From Pseudacidovorax sp. (GTDB taxonomy: Bacteria; Pseudomonadota; Gammaproteobacteria; Burkholderiales; Burkholderiaceae_C): 64,000 bases of DNA. Below, piece after piece: positions 49,264 to 58,999 of this stretch. The notes under the pieces were generated by a model, which did not search any database, was not told the origin of the DNA, and saw only the letters and a program-made list of their open reading frames with translations. The stretch is taken from assembly GCF_017991995.1 (NCBI RefSeq), contig NZ_JAGOPN010000002.1, forward strand, positions 248,001 to 312,000, written 5' to 3'. Every line of letters begins with the position of its first letter. Within the stretch, counting starts at the first letter, position 1. Made by a program: the position numbers and the translations under genes.

Positions 49264-52200
49264 GTTCGCTGCCGAATAGGCAGCTCAGAAAGGCGCCGGT
49301 GGCCATGGCGCGACGCTGGATCTGTTCGCTGCCGAATAGGCAGCTCAGAAATATCGAATCACAACGTCGCGCGTGAACTTGCCGTTCGCTGCCGAATAGG
49401 CAGCTCAGAAAAAGGAAGTGGCCGCCCGGATCTGGCCCGACAAGTTCGCTGCCGAATAGGCAGCTCAGAAATGTCTCACCCGAGTGGGCAAAGCGCACCC
49501 TCAGTTCGCTGCCGAATAGGCAGCTCAGAAAAAGGGCACCGTACTGAAGCCCGGCATGTCATTGTTCGCTGCCGAATAGGCAGCTCAGAAAGTTCCGCAA
49601 CAACCATCCCCTGGAGGGGCAGAGTTCGCTGCCGAATAGGCAGCTCAGAAACGGCCAGAGTGTCTTGGTGGGTCGGTTCGCGGGTTCGCTGCCGAATAGG
49701 CAGCTCAGAAATGGAGTTGGCGCAGGAAAGCGAGCAGAAACGGGTTCGCTGCCGAATAGGCAGCTCAGAAATATGCCATCGACACCGCGCCGCGCATGGC
49801 GGCGTTCGCTGCCGAATAGGCAGCTCAGAAACGGTATGGCACTGCGCGCGAAGACCTCCTGAAGTTCGCTGCCGAATAGGCAGCTCAGAAAACCAGCAGC
49901 ACCATCACCCAGGTGGTGGTCAAGTTCGCTGCCGAATAGGCAGCTCAGAAAAGCAGCTGGGCGTTCTCGCCCTTCCAGTAGGCGTTCGCTGCCGAATAGG
50001 CAGCTCAGAAAATCCGATCCCCGCAATTCCGCGAAACCTCGCGGTTCGCTGCCGAATAGGCAGCTCAGAAAGTACTGGCTGCGCTCTTCCGTGGGCTGGC
50101 CCAGTTCGCTGCCGAATAGGCAGCTCAGAAAGGCGTGGTGCTGACCAGGCGCGCGCTCTGGCTGTTCGCTGCCGAATAGGCAGCTCAGAAAAACATCCTT
50201 TCCCAAGGGGAGGTTTCCGTCTTCGTTCGCTGCCGAATAGGCAGCTCAGAAATGGAAGAAGCTCGTTGGCCCAGTCGTGGACGTGTTCGCTGCCGAATAG
50301 GCAGCTCAGAAAGCGTGGGACTTGGTCCTGGACGCGGCGGGAAAGTTCGCTGCCGAATAGGCAGCTCAGAAAAACCGGCTTTCCCGCGATGGCCGTAGCA
50401 CTGAGTTCGCTGCCGAATAGGCAGCTCAGAAAAGAAGCAAAGCACTGCTCCACAGTACATCCAGGTTCGCTGCCGAATAGGCAGCTCAGAAAAGCGGGGA
50501 AATCTCGGTGTTGAACGCCTGGGCGTTCGCTGCCGAATAGGCAGCTCAGAAAATCACCCGCAGCATCGAGCTTGCAGCCTGAAGAGTTCGCTGCCGAATA
50601 GGCAGCTCAGAAATTCGACGGATGTCTGCGTGGCGCGGCTGATCTGTTCGCTGCCGAATAGGCAGCTCAGAAAATCAGGCTGCTCCGCTATGCGCCTCGC
50701 CGCCCGTTCGCTGCCGAATAGGCAGCTCAGAAAACACGAGATCCGCCGCGTCCACGACATAGGACGTTCGCTGCCGAATAGGCAGCTCAGAAAATCCCCG
50801 ACGTGTCTGTCGCATTGCCGATGTAGTTCGCTGCCGAATAGGCAGCTCAGAAAATCTGGATGTTGGACAGCCGGCTCGCGCACATGTTCGCTGCCAAATA
50901 GGCAGCTCAGAAATCAACAGCCCCCCGCGCCGGCCGCACGGCCGCGTTCGCTGCCGAATAGGCAGCTCAGAAATCAACCACCGAAAGGTAAGCAATGAAC
51001 CACGTGTTCGCTGCCGAATAGGCAGCTCAGAAAAAACAAGCACAACTGCCCGTTGTCCGCGATGAGTTCGCTGCCGAATAGGCAGCTCAGAAAAGATCCA
51101 CGACTCGCTTTCGGCAGGAATGGATGTTCGCTGCCGAATAGGCAGCTCAGAAATCATCCAGCACCTTCCGGCGCTCCTCTGCGTCGTTCGCTGCCGAATA
51201 GGCAGCTCAGAAAAGGCTGGAACCCAATTGCGAACGAGACAGAAGGTTCGCTGCCGAATAGGCAGCTCAGAAACGCCCCGATCAGGGCCTTTGCCCCAAG
51301 CGATCGTTCGCTGCCGAATAGGCAGCTCAGAAATATGCCGCGCGCGCCCGACGCCATGGCGCTGAGTTCGCTGCCGAATAGGCAGCTCAGAAATCGCCCG
51401 CGGTGAAGAGCCCATGGACTGGGCCGTTCGCTGCCGAATAGGCAGCTCAGAAATCCCACCTCCCCTGCACCACAGGAAGAATCCAAGTTCGCTGCCGAAT
51501 AGGCAGCTCAGAAATGTGCGCGCTGAACGGCGACGAGCATTCGTGCGTTCGCTGCCGAATAGGCAGCTCAGAAAACCACGCTTTCAATCAGGTCTGCGTC
51601 GGGAACGTTCGCTGCCGAATAGGCAGCTCAGAAAACCGATCTGAAATGCTTCCATGATTTCTCCTGGTTCGCTGCCGAATAGGCAGCTCAGAAAGGAGAC
51701 AAAAAGGTCTTTTGCAGGGAGCAGGCGTTCGCTGCCGAATAGGCAGCTCAGAAAGGTGCAGGCGCGGGCCAGCCTGGTGCCGACCCGTTCGCTGCCGAAT
51801 AGGCAGCTCAGAAAGACGTGCGCCGCGTTACCCGCGCGCTGGCGACGTTCGCTGCCGAATAGGCAGCTCAGAAATGGAAGCGCGCGCCGATGGGCCACGT
51901 CACATAGTTCGCTGCCGAATAGGCAGCTCAGAAAAGTCAGAGAGGCGGGGCATCACTGGGCCTCCACGTTCGCTGCCGAATAGGCAGCTCAGAAAAGCTC
52001 GCCCCAGTTGTCGGTGTACTGGGCCTGGTTCGCTGCCGAATAGGCAGCTCAGAAAAAGACCGGCAACGCCTACACCGACTCCGGATTGTTCGCTGCCGAA
52101 TAGGCAGCTCAGAAATTGAGCTGGATGAGGTTGAACACCGTCTCGGGGTTCGCTGCCGAATAGGCAGCTCAGAAAGTCACGCGCATGAACTGGTAAGCCG

Positions 52201-55122
52201 TCGAGGTGTTCGCTGCCGAATAGGCAGCTCAGAAAAATCGACGCCCATCCGCGCCATCGCTGCGCGGGTTCGCTGCCGAATAGGCAGCTCAGAAACACGC
52301 CAACAGAAGAATTCCGCTTTGACTTCCGTTCGCTGCCGAATAGGCAGCTCAGAAATGGAGCCAATGACCATGGATCAATCCGAAGACGTTCGCTGCCGAA
52401 TAGGCAGCTCAGAAAAACGAGGGCGGGGGAGGGGTCAACCGCTTCGAGTTCGCTGCCGAATAGGCAGCTCAGAAATGCACAAGGATGCTTTTCCGGCCGG
52501 GTTGATACGTTCGCTGCCGAATAGGCAGCTCAGAAATGGGGCTTCGCATCACGCCGGGTAAATACCCCGTTCGCTGCCGAATAGGCAGCTCAGAAATGAC
52601 CGGTCCAGAATGGCAGTTTCCGCCAGTAGTTCGCTGCCGAATAGGCAGATCAGAAAAGCGGGTCACCCATGCCCGCCGCATAGGCATCGTTCGCTGCCGA
52701 ATAGGCAGCTCAGAAATCCAGCACGTAGACCGCCAGCAGGATGTAGAAGTTCGCTGCCGAATAGGCAGCTCAGAAAAGGCGTTGTGCAGAAGTCTGCACG
52801 GGATGCTCGTTCGCTGCCGAATAGGCAGCTCAGAAACGCTGGGGCCGCAGCAAAGCGGGAGCCGGCCGGTTCGCTGCCGAATAGGCAGCTCAGAAAAGGC
52901 GCTCGGCTTGCGTGGGCTCTGCGGGCTTGTTCGCTGCCGAATAGGCAGCTCAGAAAGGTTGGAGTCGGTCAGCACACCCGAGGAGATGGTTCGCTGCCGA
53001 ATAGGCAGCTCAGAAATTCGGCATGGCGTCATCCATGCCCCGGATCGCGTTCGCTGCCGAATAGGCAGCTCAGAAAGCATAGGCTTGCGTCAGCGCGCGC
53101 CGCTCGCGGTTCGCTGCCGAATAGGCAGCTCAGAAATGTCGCAGGGTCCCAGTGCAGTCCGTCGGTCGGTTCGCTGCCGAATAGGCAGCTCAGAAATCAC
53201 CATTAGATACTAGCAATGTCGGAGACGGGTTCGCTGCCGAATAGGCAGCTCAGAAAGCTCAGGTAGGCGTCGCTCAGGTAGGCGCCGCGTTCGCTGCCGA
53301 ATAGGCAGCTCAGAAATTGTGCGTCGGCGCTGAGCGCAGAGTACAGGAGTTCGCTGCCGAATAGGCAGCTCAGAAACACTCACGATCTCGCCTCGGGGTC
53401 TAGAAATCGTTCGCTGCCGAATAGGCAGCTCAGAAAAACGGGGCTCAACCCGCTCTTAACGGCGAGTAGTTCGCTGCCGAATAGGCAGCTCAGAAATGCA
53501 GCATTGCGTCCGGGGGCTTTGTAGAGGGGTTCGCTGCCGAATAGGCAGCTCAGAAAGACAACGGGCAGGACTACGTGGCGCAGCAGCTGTTCGCTGCCGA
53601 ATAGGCAGCTCAGAAAGTTGATGGGGTGGAGAGGATTCTCACGAATGTGTTCGCTGCCGAATAGGCAGCTCAGAAACTCCACACGTTCAGGTGCTGCGCG
53701 CGGATCTCGTTCGCTGCCGAATAGGCAGCTCAGAAATGCATGGGGAAGGCCGGGCCGCCGTCGTTGATGTTCGCTGCCGAATAGGCAGCTCAGAAACATG
53801 GCACGAGGACGAGCCGCTGCGCAACTATGTTCGCTGCCGAATAGGCAGCTCAGAAAATCCCCGCAGCGGCCGAAGAGCGGGCTGCGCGGTTCGCTGCCGA
53901 ATAGGCAGCTCAGAAAGTGGCCGGCGGGGCTTGCGGCCGTGGGTCATGGTTCGCTGCCGAATAGGCAGCTCAGAAATACCGTGCAAGTCGGCACCGGCAC
54001 CGGCACCGGCGTGAAGTTCGCTGCCGAATAGGCAGCTCAGAAATAAACACGACGGGGAAGGTGTTCACGTCTGCGGTTCGCTGCCGAATAGGCAGCTCAG
54101 AAAATCTGGTACACGGGCACGCCCGCCGTTGGCACGTTCGCTGCCGAATAGGCAGCTCAGAAAATGCTCCCCCGGCGCCAGCGCGTTGGGGCCATGTTCG
54201 CTGCCGAATAGGCAGCTCAGAAATTGTTGCGGAACTACAAGACGCCAAGCTCCAGGTTCGCTGCCGAATAGGCAGCTCAGAAATCATGCCCTGCTGCTGA
54301 TGCATCTGATGCTGCGTTCGCTGCCGAATAGGCAGCTCAGAAAACCGCTATCCGCCAGCCCGAGCATGATTTGCTGTTCGCTGCCGAATAGGCAGCTCAG
54401 AAAGCGCAGGATCACAGTGCGTTTTCGGTACAGCTGTTCGCTGCCGAATAGGCAGCTCAGAAATGCCGCTGGTGCGCACCGATCCGACGTCGCAGGTTCG
54501 CTGCCGAATAGGCAGCTCAGAAATGGTAGGGGCAGGCCTTGAGCATGTGGACCATGTTCGCTGCCGAATAGGCAGCTCAGAAATGCACCGGGGCCCCTGA
54601 ACAGCGGGCCGCACGGTTCGCTGCCGAATAGGCAGCTCAGAAATCGAAGTCGGCGATGGCGCGCTTGATCTCCAAGTTCGCTGCCGAATAGGCAGCTCAG
54701 AAATTGATCTCCCCCTCCACGACGATGACCGTGCAGTTCGCTGCCGAATAGGCAGCTCAGAAAACCGTCTCCATGGCCTCATAGAGCGAAGGCCTGGTTC
54801 GCTGCCGAATAGGCAGCTCAGAAATGGCGCGGCGTGCGCGGCTGGTCGAGCCAGGGGTTCGCTGCCGAATAGGCAGCTCAGAAATATCAATGGGCCCGTC
54901 GGCTCGTGGTCTTCATGTTCGCTGCCGAATAGGCAGCTCAGAAAATCAACAGACACCAAAGAAATTGGCGGGTCGAGTTCGCTGCCGAATAGGCAGATCA
55001 GAAAAAGCCGCCGCCGAAGATGCGCTGGCCAGTGCCGTTCGCTGCCGAATAGGCAGCTCAGAAAATCCCCTTCACGTCGATGGAGCCACGGCGACTTCGC
55101 TGCCGAAGAGGTCGTACAAAAA
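49264..55122 (+). CRISPR. Type I-F CRISPR array: 97 intact repeats plus one decayed terminal repeat
   Basis: The 28-nt repeat starts GTTCG, has a stem CTGCC / GGCAG around GAATA, and ends with the handle CTCAGAAA. Counting one repeat per period gives 97 full repeats (first at 49264, last at 55037) and a degraded 98th at 55095-55122. Spacers are 32 nt except six of 33 nt (before repeats at 50225, 50586, 51487, 51968, 52509 and 54797), one of 39 nt (53977-54015) and the last of 30 nt. Three repeats carry one change: 50886 (loop G to A), 52629 and 54977 (first handle base C to A). Transcription is left to right from the leader. Protein-like frames here (VRCRIGSSE, FLSCLFGSE, SLPNRQLR repeats) are artefacts of the repeat. 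Confidence 0.98.
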
Positions 55123-55238
55123 ATGAGCGCGAGCACGCCCATACCCCACGCCCAAGCCCGTGGTGGCGCGCGACGCGGGTCAGCCAGCGCGGCACGAAAG
55201 CGGTTGCTGCCGTGCAGACGGTACTGCCGGTGCAGAAC

Positions 55239-55292
55239 GCATCAACGTGGCTTGATGCTCCAAACGATGCACATTTGCATCAAAATTGATGA
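55239..55292 (+). promoter_or_regulatory. Likely VapBC operator repeats
   Basis: Two inverted repeats upstream of vapB: GCATCAA/TTGATGC (55239-55245 and 55252-55258, perfect, 6-bp spacer) and GCATCAA/TTGATGA (55277-55283 and 55286-55292, one mismatch, 2-bp spacer). A third palindrome GATGCA/TGCATC (55266-55281) overlaps the second. Such arrays are typical binding sites of ribbon-helix-helix antitoxins. Confidence 0.65.
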
Positions 55293-55312
55293 CGAAGGAA
55301 CCAGGAGCTCCT

Positions 55313-55519
55313 ATGCGCACCACCGTCACCATCGACGACGAACTCTACGAACAGGCTTTAGAGATGGCCGATCCCGGCATGGAGAAGTCGGACCTGTTCC
55401 GCGAGGCGGTGAAGACGTTCGTCCGGGTTCAGGCGGCAAAGCGTCTGGCTGCCCTGGGCGGCACGCAGCCGGACATGCAGGACGTGCCTCGGCAGCGGAC
55501 GCTGCCGCAGGGGACATGA
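55313..55519 (+). CDS. vapB: VapB-type ribbon-helix-helix antitoxin
   Basis: A 68-residue DNA-binding antitoxin. [19 protein letters not shown] is the usual ribbon-helix-helix strand plus helix; the C-terminus ([14 protein letters not shown]) fits the toxin-binding tail of this group. A ribosome binding site (AGGAG) just upstream fixes the start over an earlier in-frame ATG. The stop overlaps the vapC start (ATGA), as in most VapBC operons. It likely represses its own promoter through the inverted repeats upstream. Confidence 0.88.
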   Translation: MRTTVTIDDELYEQALEMADPGMEKSDLFREAVKTFVRVQAAKRLAALGGTQPDMQDVPRQRTLPQGT

Positions 55520-55899
55520 GGCGCATCCTGGTCGACACCTCCGTGTGGATCGACCACTTCCGCCGAAGCAATGAAGAACTGATGCGCGTGCTGGCGCTCG
55601 ACGGCGTGCTCACACACCCCATGGTGCTGCTGGAGCTGGCCTGTGGCACACCGCCCGCGCCTCGGCAACGAACCCTGAAGGACCTGGGTCTGTTGCCTCA
55701 TGCGGCTGCAGCCGACTGGCGAGAGGTCATGGCCTTCATCGAGCGCGAATCGCTCTACGGCCAGGGCTGTGGTCTTGTGGATCTCAGCCTGCTCGCCTCG
55801 ACCTTGCTGACCCCGGGTGCGGTGATGTGGACACTGGACCGCCGGCTGAACGAGTTGGCAACGCGTCTGGGCGTCGCGCATCAGCCTGCGGTGCACTGA
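55516..55899 (+). CDS. vapC: VapC PIN-domain toxin
   Basis: A 127-residue PIN-domain ribonuclease; VapC toxins cut tRNA or rRNA and stop translation. The first acidic residue is Asp7 in [12 protein letters not shown]; further conserved acids are in VLLELACG (Glu) and [14 protein letters not shown] (Asp). The C-terminal [13 protein letters not shown] is typical. It overlaps vapB and is followed by a convergent ABC-transporter operon with a hairpin between them. All catalytic acids appear present, so the toxin is probably active. Confidence 0.9.
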   Translation: MRRILVDTSVWIDHFRRSNEELMRVLALDGVLTHPMVLLELACGTPPAPRQRTLKDLGLLPHAAAADWREVMAFIERESLYGQGCGLVDLSLLASTLLTPGAVMWTLDRRLNELATRLGVAHQPAVH

Positions 55900-55930
55900 C
55901 CAAGCCATCGCTGCCGCACAGCCGGCGTGA

Positions 55931-55967
55931 CCGACCAGCCCCTCGCCCTGCGCCGGGGGCTGGTCGG
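55931..55967. terminator. Hairpin between vapC and tauC
   Basis: Perfect 12-bp inverted repeat CCGACCAGCCCC / GGGGCTGGTCGG with a 13-nt loop between two convergent genes. It lacks a T-run on either side, so termination is likely but not certain. Confidence 0.5.
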
Positions 55968-55974
55968 CGGCAGA

Positions 55975-56877
55975 TTACATCCGCCCCTTCCACGGCACCG
56001 CCCACCCCTCGATCCGCCGCATCAGCAGGTCGAACAGCAGCGCCACGACGCCGATCACCAGGATGCCCATCACCACCACGTCGGTGCGCAAAAAGTTGGA
56101 CGCGTTGAGCACCAGCTGGCCCAGCCCCGCGGTGGCGGCCACCATCTCGGCGGCGACCAGGGTGGTCCAGCCGAAGCCGATGGCGATGCGCATGCCGGTC
56201 AGGATGTCGGGCAGGGCGGCAGGCAGCACGACGTGGCGGATCACCTGCCAGCGGTTGGCGCCCAGCGAGAGGATGGCGTCGATCTGTTCGCTGCCGACCG
56301 AGCGCACGCCGGCACGCGCGGCGACGGCCAGCGGCGCGAAGCAGGCCAGGTAGATGAGCACCACCTTCGACGTCTCCTCGATGCCGAACCAGATGATCAC
56401 CAGCGGCAGGTAGGCCAGCGGCGGCAGTGGGCGGTAGAACTCGATGATGGGGTCGAACACGCCGCGCAGCGTGCGCGAGACGCCCATCAGGATGCCCACC
56501 GGCACGGCCGTGACGCAGGCCAGCGCGAAGGCGCCGAACACGCGGCCCAGGCTCCACAGAAAGTGCTCCAGCAGCGGCTTGCCGCCCTGGCCCTTGCCCT
56601 GGACCGCGGCGACGAAGGCGTCCCACACCGAGGCGGGGGAGGGCAGCACCAGCGGCGGCAGCCAGGCCAGCGCGGCGGCGGCCCACCACAGCAGGAAGAG
56701 CACGGCCACCGTGGCGATGCTGATGGCGGTGGTGCGGCCTTCGCCGGGGCGGCGGTGGCCCTGGGTGGGTTTGCTGCGCAGGGTGGACGGCGCCGCCCGC
56801 GCGGGCGCAGAGGCCGGGGCAGAGGGCAGCGAGGCCGGGGTGTCGGCCGTGGTGGTCGACGAGGCAACGAGCGTCAT
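55975..56877 (-). CDS. tauC: ABC transporter permease, taurine/sulfonate type
   Basis: Inner-membrane permease of a SsuC/TauC-type importer, 300 residues. An unusually long Ala/Pro/Thr-rich N-terminus (about 50 residues) precedes the first membrane segment (VAVLFLLWWAAAALAWLP). The permease signature GANRWQVIRHVVLPAALPDILTGMRIA contacts the ATPase. It is the last of three genes in the order tauA, tauB, tauC. The usual fourth gene tauD (taurine dioxygenase) is absent; a hairpin and vapC follow. The substrate could be another sulfonate. Confidence 0.88.
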   Translation of the reverse strand: MTLVASSTTTADTPASLPSAPASAPARAAPSTLRSKPTQGHRRPGEGRTTAISIATVAVLFLLWWAAAALAWLPPLVLPSPASVWDAFVAAVQGKGQGGKPLLEHFLWSLGRVFGAFALACVTAVPVGILMGVSRTLRGVFDPIIEFYRPLPPLAYLPLVIIWFGIEETSKVVLIYLACFAPLAVAARAGVRSVGSEQIDAILSLGANRWQVIRHVVLPAALPDILTGMRIAIGFGWTTLVAAEMVAATAGLGQLVLNASNFLRTDVVVMGILVIGVVALLFDLLMRRIEGWAVPWKGRM

Positions 56878-56906
56878 GGTGTGTTCCTGAAGAAGCCGGC
56901 CTGCAC

Positions 56907-57692
56907 TCAATGCACCGCCGCGCCCGCATGGATCGCGTCGATCACCTCTTCGCGCAGGCGGATGAATTCCGGCTGCGACTTGATGGCGCGTGCGCTGCCG
57001 CCGGCGATGTACTGGCGGCCGAAGTCCAGCTGGTAGCGGCGCGACACGCGGCCGGGCGAGGGCGTCATCACGATCAGCTCGGTGGCCAGGAACAGCGCCT
57101 CTTCCACGTCGTGCGTGATGAAGAAGCACAGCTTGCCCTCGCGCGCCCAGATCTGCAGCACCAGCTCCTGCACCTGCTCGCGCGTGAGCGAATCGAGCGC
57201 GCCGAAGGGCTCGTCCATCAGCAGCATGGCCGGGTTGGCGGCCAGGGCCCGGGCGATGCCCACGCGCTGCTGCTGCCCGCCCGAGAGCTGGTAGACCGGG
57301 TGCGTGGCATAGCGCTCCAGCCCCACGGCGCGGATCTGCTTCATGGCGGCCTCGTGCCGCTCGGCGCGGCCCAGGCCGCGCAGGCGAAGGCCCAGCGCCA
57401 CGTTGTCGATCACGTTGAGCCAGGGCATCAGCGCATGCTTCTGAAAGACCACGCCCCGGTCGGCGCCGGGGCCTTCCACGTGGCGGCCGTTGACGAAGAT
57501 GTGGCCTTCGCTGGGCGCCATGAAGCCGGCAATGCACGACAGCAGCGTGGTCTTGCCGCAGCCCGAGGCGCCCACGGCCACCACGAATTCGCCGGGCGCG
57601 AAGCCCAGGTCCACCTGCGACAGGGCCATGACCTCGGCGCCGCCGCGGCCGGCGTAGGTCACGCCCACGTTCTCGATGCGCAATCCGTCCAT
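56907..57692 (-). CDS. tauB: ABC transporter ATP-binding protein, taurine/sulfonate type
   Basis: ATPase subunit of the importer, 261 residues. Walker A is GASGCGKTT (about 42-50), the signature LSGGQQQRVGIARALA, Walker B LLMDEPFGALD, and the switch histidine lies in FFITHDVEEALFLA. The VVFQKHALMPWLNVIDNVALGL Q-loop wording is that of the TauB/SsuB subgroup. It sits between tauA and tauC with short gaps (28 and 29 bp), so the three are probably one transcript. Confidence 0.92.
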   Translation of the reverse strand: MDGLRIENVGVTYAGRGGAEVMALSQVDLGFAPGEFVVAVGASGCGKTTLLSCIAGFMAPSEGHIFVNGRHVEGPGADRGVVFQKHALMPWLNVIDNVALGLRLRGLGRAERHEAAMKQIRAVGLERYATHPVYQLSGGQQQRVGIARALAANPAMLLMDEPFGALDSLTREQVQELVLQIWAREGKLCFFITHDVEEALFLATELIVMTPSPGRVSRRYQLDFGRQYIAGGSARAIKSQPEFIRLREEVIDAIHAGAAVH

Positions 57693-57720
57693 GGTGCGGG
57701 TCTCCGATGCGGCGCGGCGC

Positions 57721-58743
57721 TCAGGGCTGTGCCTTGGCGGCGTAGCTGGCGTTCACGCCCACGCTGTAGTCGGGCAGCACGTTGGCGATGGTGCCCTGCG
57801 CCTTCAGGAAGGCCGCCGTGGCGGCCAGCGACTGGGCCGCGCCGCCCTTGGCACCGCCGCCCAGCCAAGTGGCCGAGGCCTGCTCGGCCGGCGGCACGAA
57901 GCGGTACAGGGCCATGGCGGCGGGCACGTCGGCCTCGGTCGCGCCCGTCACCTGGGCCACGGCCTTCACCTGCGGCGAGCCGACCGTCCACTGCGCCTTG
58001 TTGGCGGCATAGGCGGCATCGGCCTTGGCGATGGCCGACAGGAACTTGACCATGAAGTCCGCATTGGCCGCGGCCCAGGGCTTGTTGGCGATGATGCCGT
58101 CGAAGGTGGCCTTGCCGGTCTGCTTGGAGATCTGGCCGCTGCTGGTGATCTGCTTGCCGCTGGCCTTGACCTTGGAGAGCACCGGGTCCCACACGAAGGT
58201 GGCGTCGATGTCGCCGCGCTCCCAGGCGGCGGCGATCTCGGGCGGGCGCATGTTGAGGATCTTGACCTGCGACGGATCGACCTTGGCCGCCTCCAGCGCC
58301 ACCAGCGTGTGGAAGTGCGTGGTGGAGGTGAAGGGCACGCCGATCTTCTTGCCCTTGAGGTCGGCCACGCTGTTCACGCCCGAGCCGTTGCGCGCCACCA
58401 GGGCCTCGGCGTCGGCGATGTCGTCGAGGATCCACACCAGCTCCACCGGCAGGCCCTGCGACAGGGCCGAGGCCACGGGGGCCGAGCCGGCCTCGCCGAT
58501 CTGCACCTGGCCCGAGGCCATGGCGCGGATCACGTCGCCGCCGCCCGCGAACTTGCGGAAGTTGATCTTGTAGCCGGTGGCCTTCTCGATCTCGCCGGTG
58601 ACCTGCGCATAGCGCCAGGGCACCACCATGTCCTGGTGGGCGATCGTGACTTCCTTGGCGGCCTGGGCCTGCGCGCCGGCGGCCAGGGCCGACAGCGCGA
58701 GCAGCGCCAGGCTGCGGCGGGTGAAGCGGAACGGGGGGGTCAT
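57721..58743 (-). CDS. tauA: Taurine/sulfonate ABC transporter substrate-binding protein
   Basis: Periplasmic binding protein of 340 residues. A signal peptide (RRSLALLALSALAAGAQAQA) is cleaved near residue 30. The mature part KEVTIAHQDMVVPWRYAQVTGEIEKATG and the segment MASGQVQIGEAGSAPVASALSQGLPVELVWI are close to TauA. A strong AGGAGG site upstream fixes the start, discarding a longer frame. It is the first gene of the tau operon; the 256 bp before it hold no gene. Confidence 0.9.
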   Translation of the reverse strand: MTPPFRFTRRSLALLALSALAAGAQAQAAKEVTIAHQDMVVPWRYAQVTGEIEKATGYKINFRKFAGGGDVIRAMASGQVQIGEAGSAPVASALSQGLPVELVWILDDIADAEALVARNGSGVNSVADLKGKKIGVPFTSTTHFHTLVALEAAKVDPSQVKILNMRPPEIAAAWERGDIDATFVWDPVLSKVKASGKQITSSGQISKQTGKATFDGIIANKPWAAANADFMVKFLSAIAKADAAYAANKAQWTVGSPQVKAVAQVTGATEADVPAAMALYRFVPPAEQASATWLGGGAKGGAAQSLAATAAFLKAQGTIANVLPDYSVGVNASYAAKAQP

Positions 58744-58999
58744 GAAAATCCTCCTGAGGGGTTGGCTTGGAATGAACTGTGCTGCCCTGCGCCGTGCCGC
58801 CCAAGTGCCAGAGGCCGGCGACCGAAAGAGCCAGCGCGCCAGCGCGGGCACCCGGCTGGTGCCTGGTGCGGCGCGCACTGCACTGCTTCGGCGCAGAGCC
58901 GACGATTCTGGGAAGCGGCTCGGAAGTCCGGCAACGAAGAAAAGTGCGCAAGCTCATGCGCCGGGCGTGCAAGGCGCCCCCTCCCCCCGGAGGTGTCTG

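Noticed and set aside
49178-55142. Many long open frames on both strands with repeated VRCRIGSSE, SLPNRQLR, FLSCLFGSE or SELPIRQRT peptides
   Set aside because: They are translations of the CRISPR repeat, which has no stop in several frames; spacers between them are unrelated. Not a repeat protein.
56286-56297. GTTCGCTGCCGA inside tauC, identical to the first 12 bases of the CRISPR repeat
   Set aside because: It is part of a conserved permease coding stretch (VGSEQ), does not extend to the rest of the repeat, and has no neighbouring copies. Chance match.
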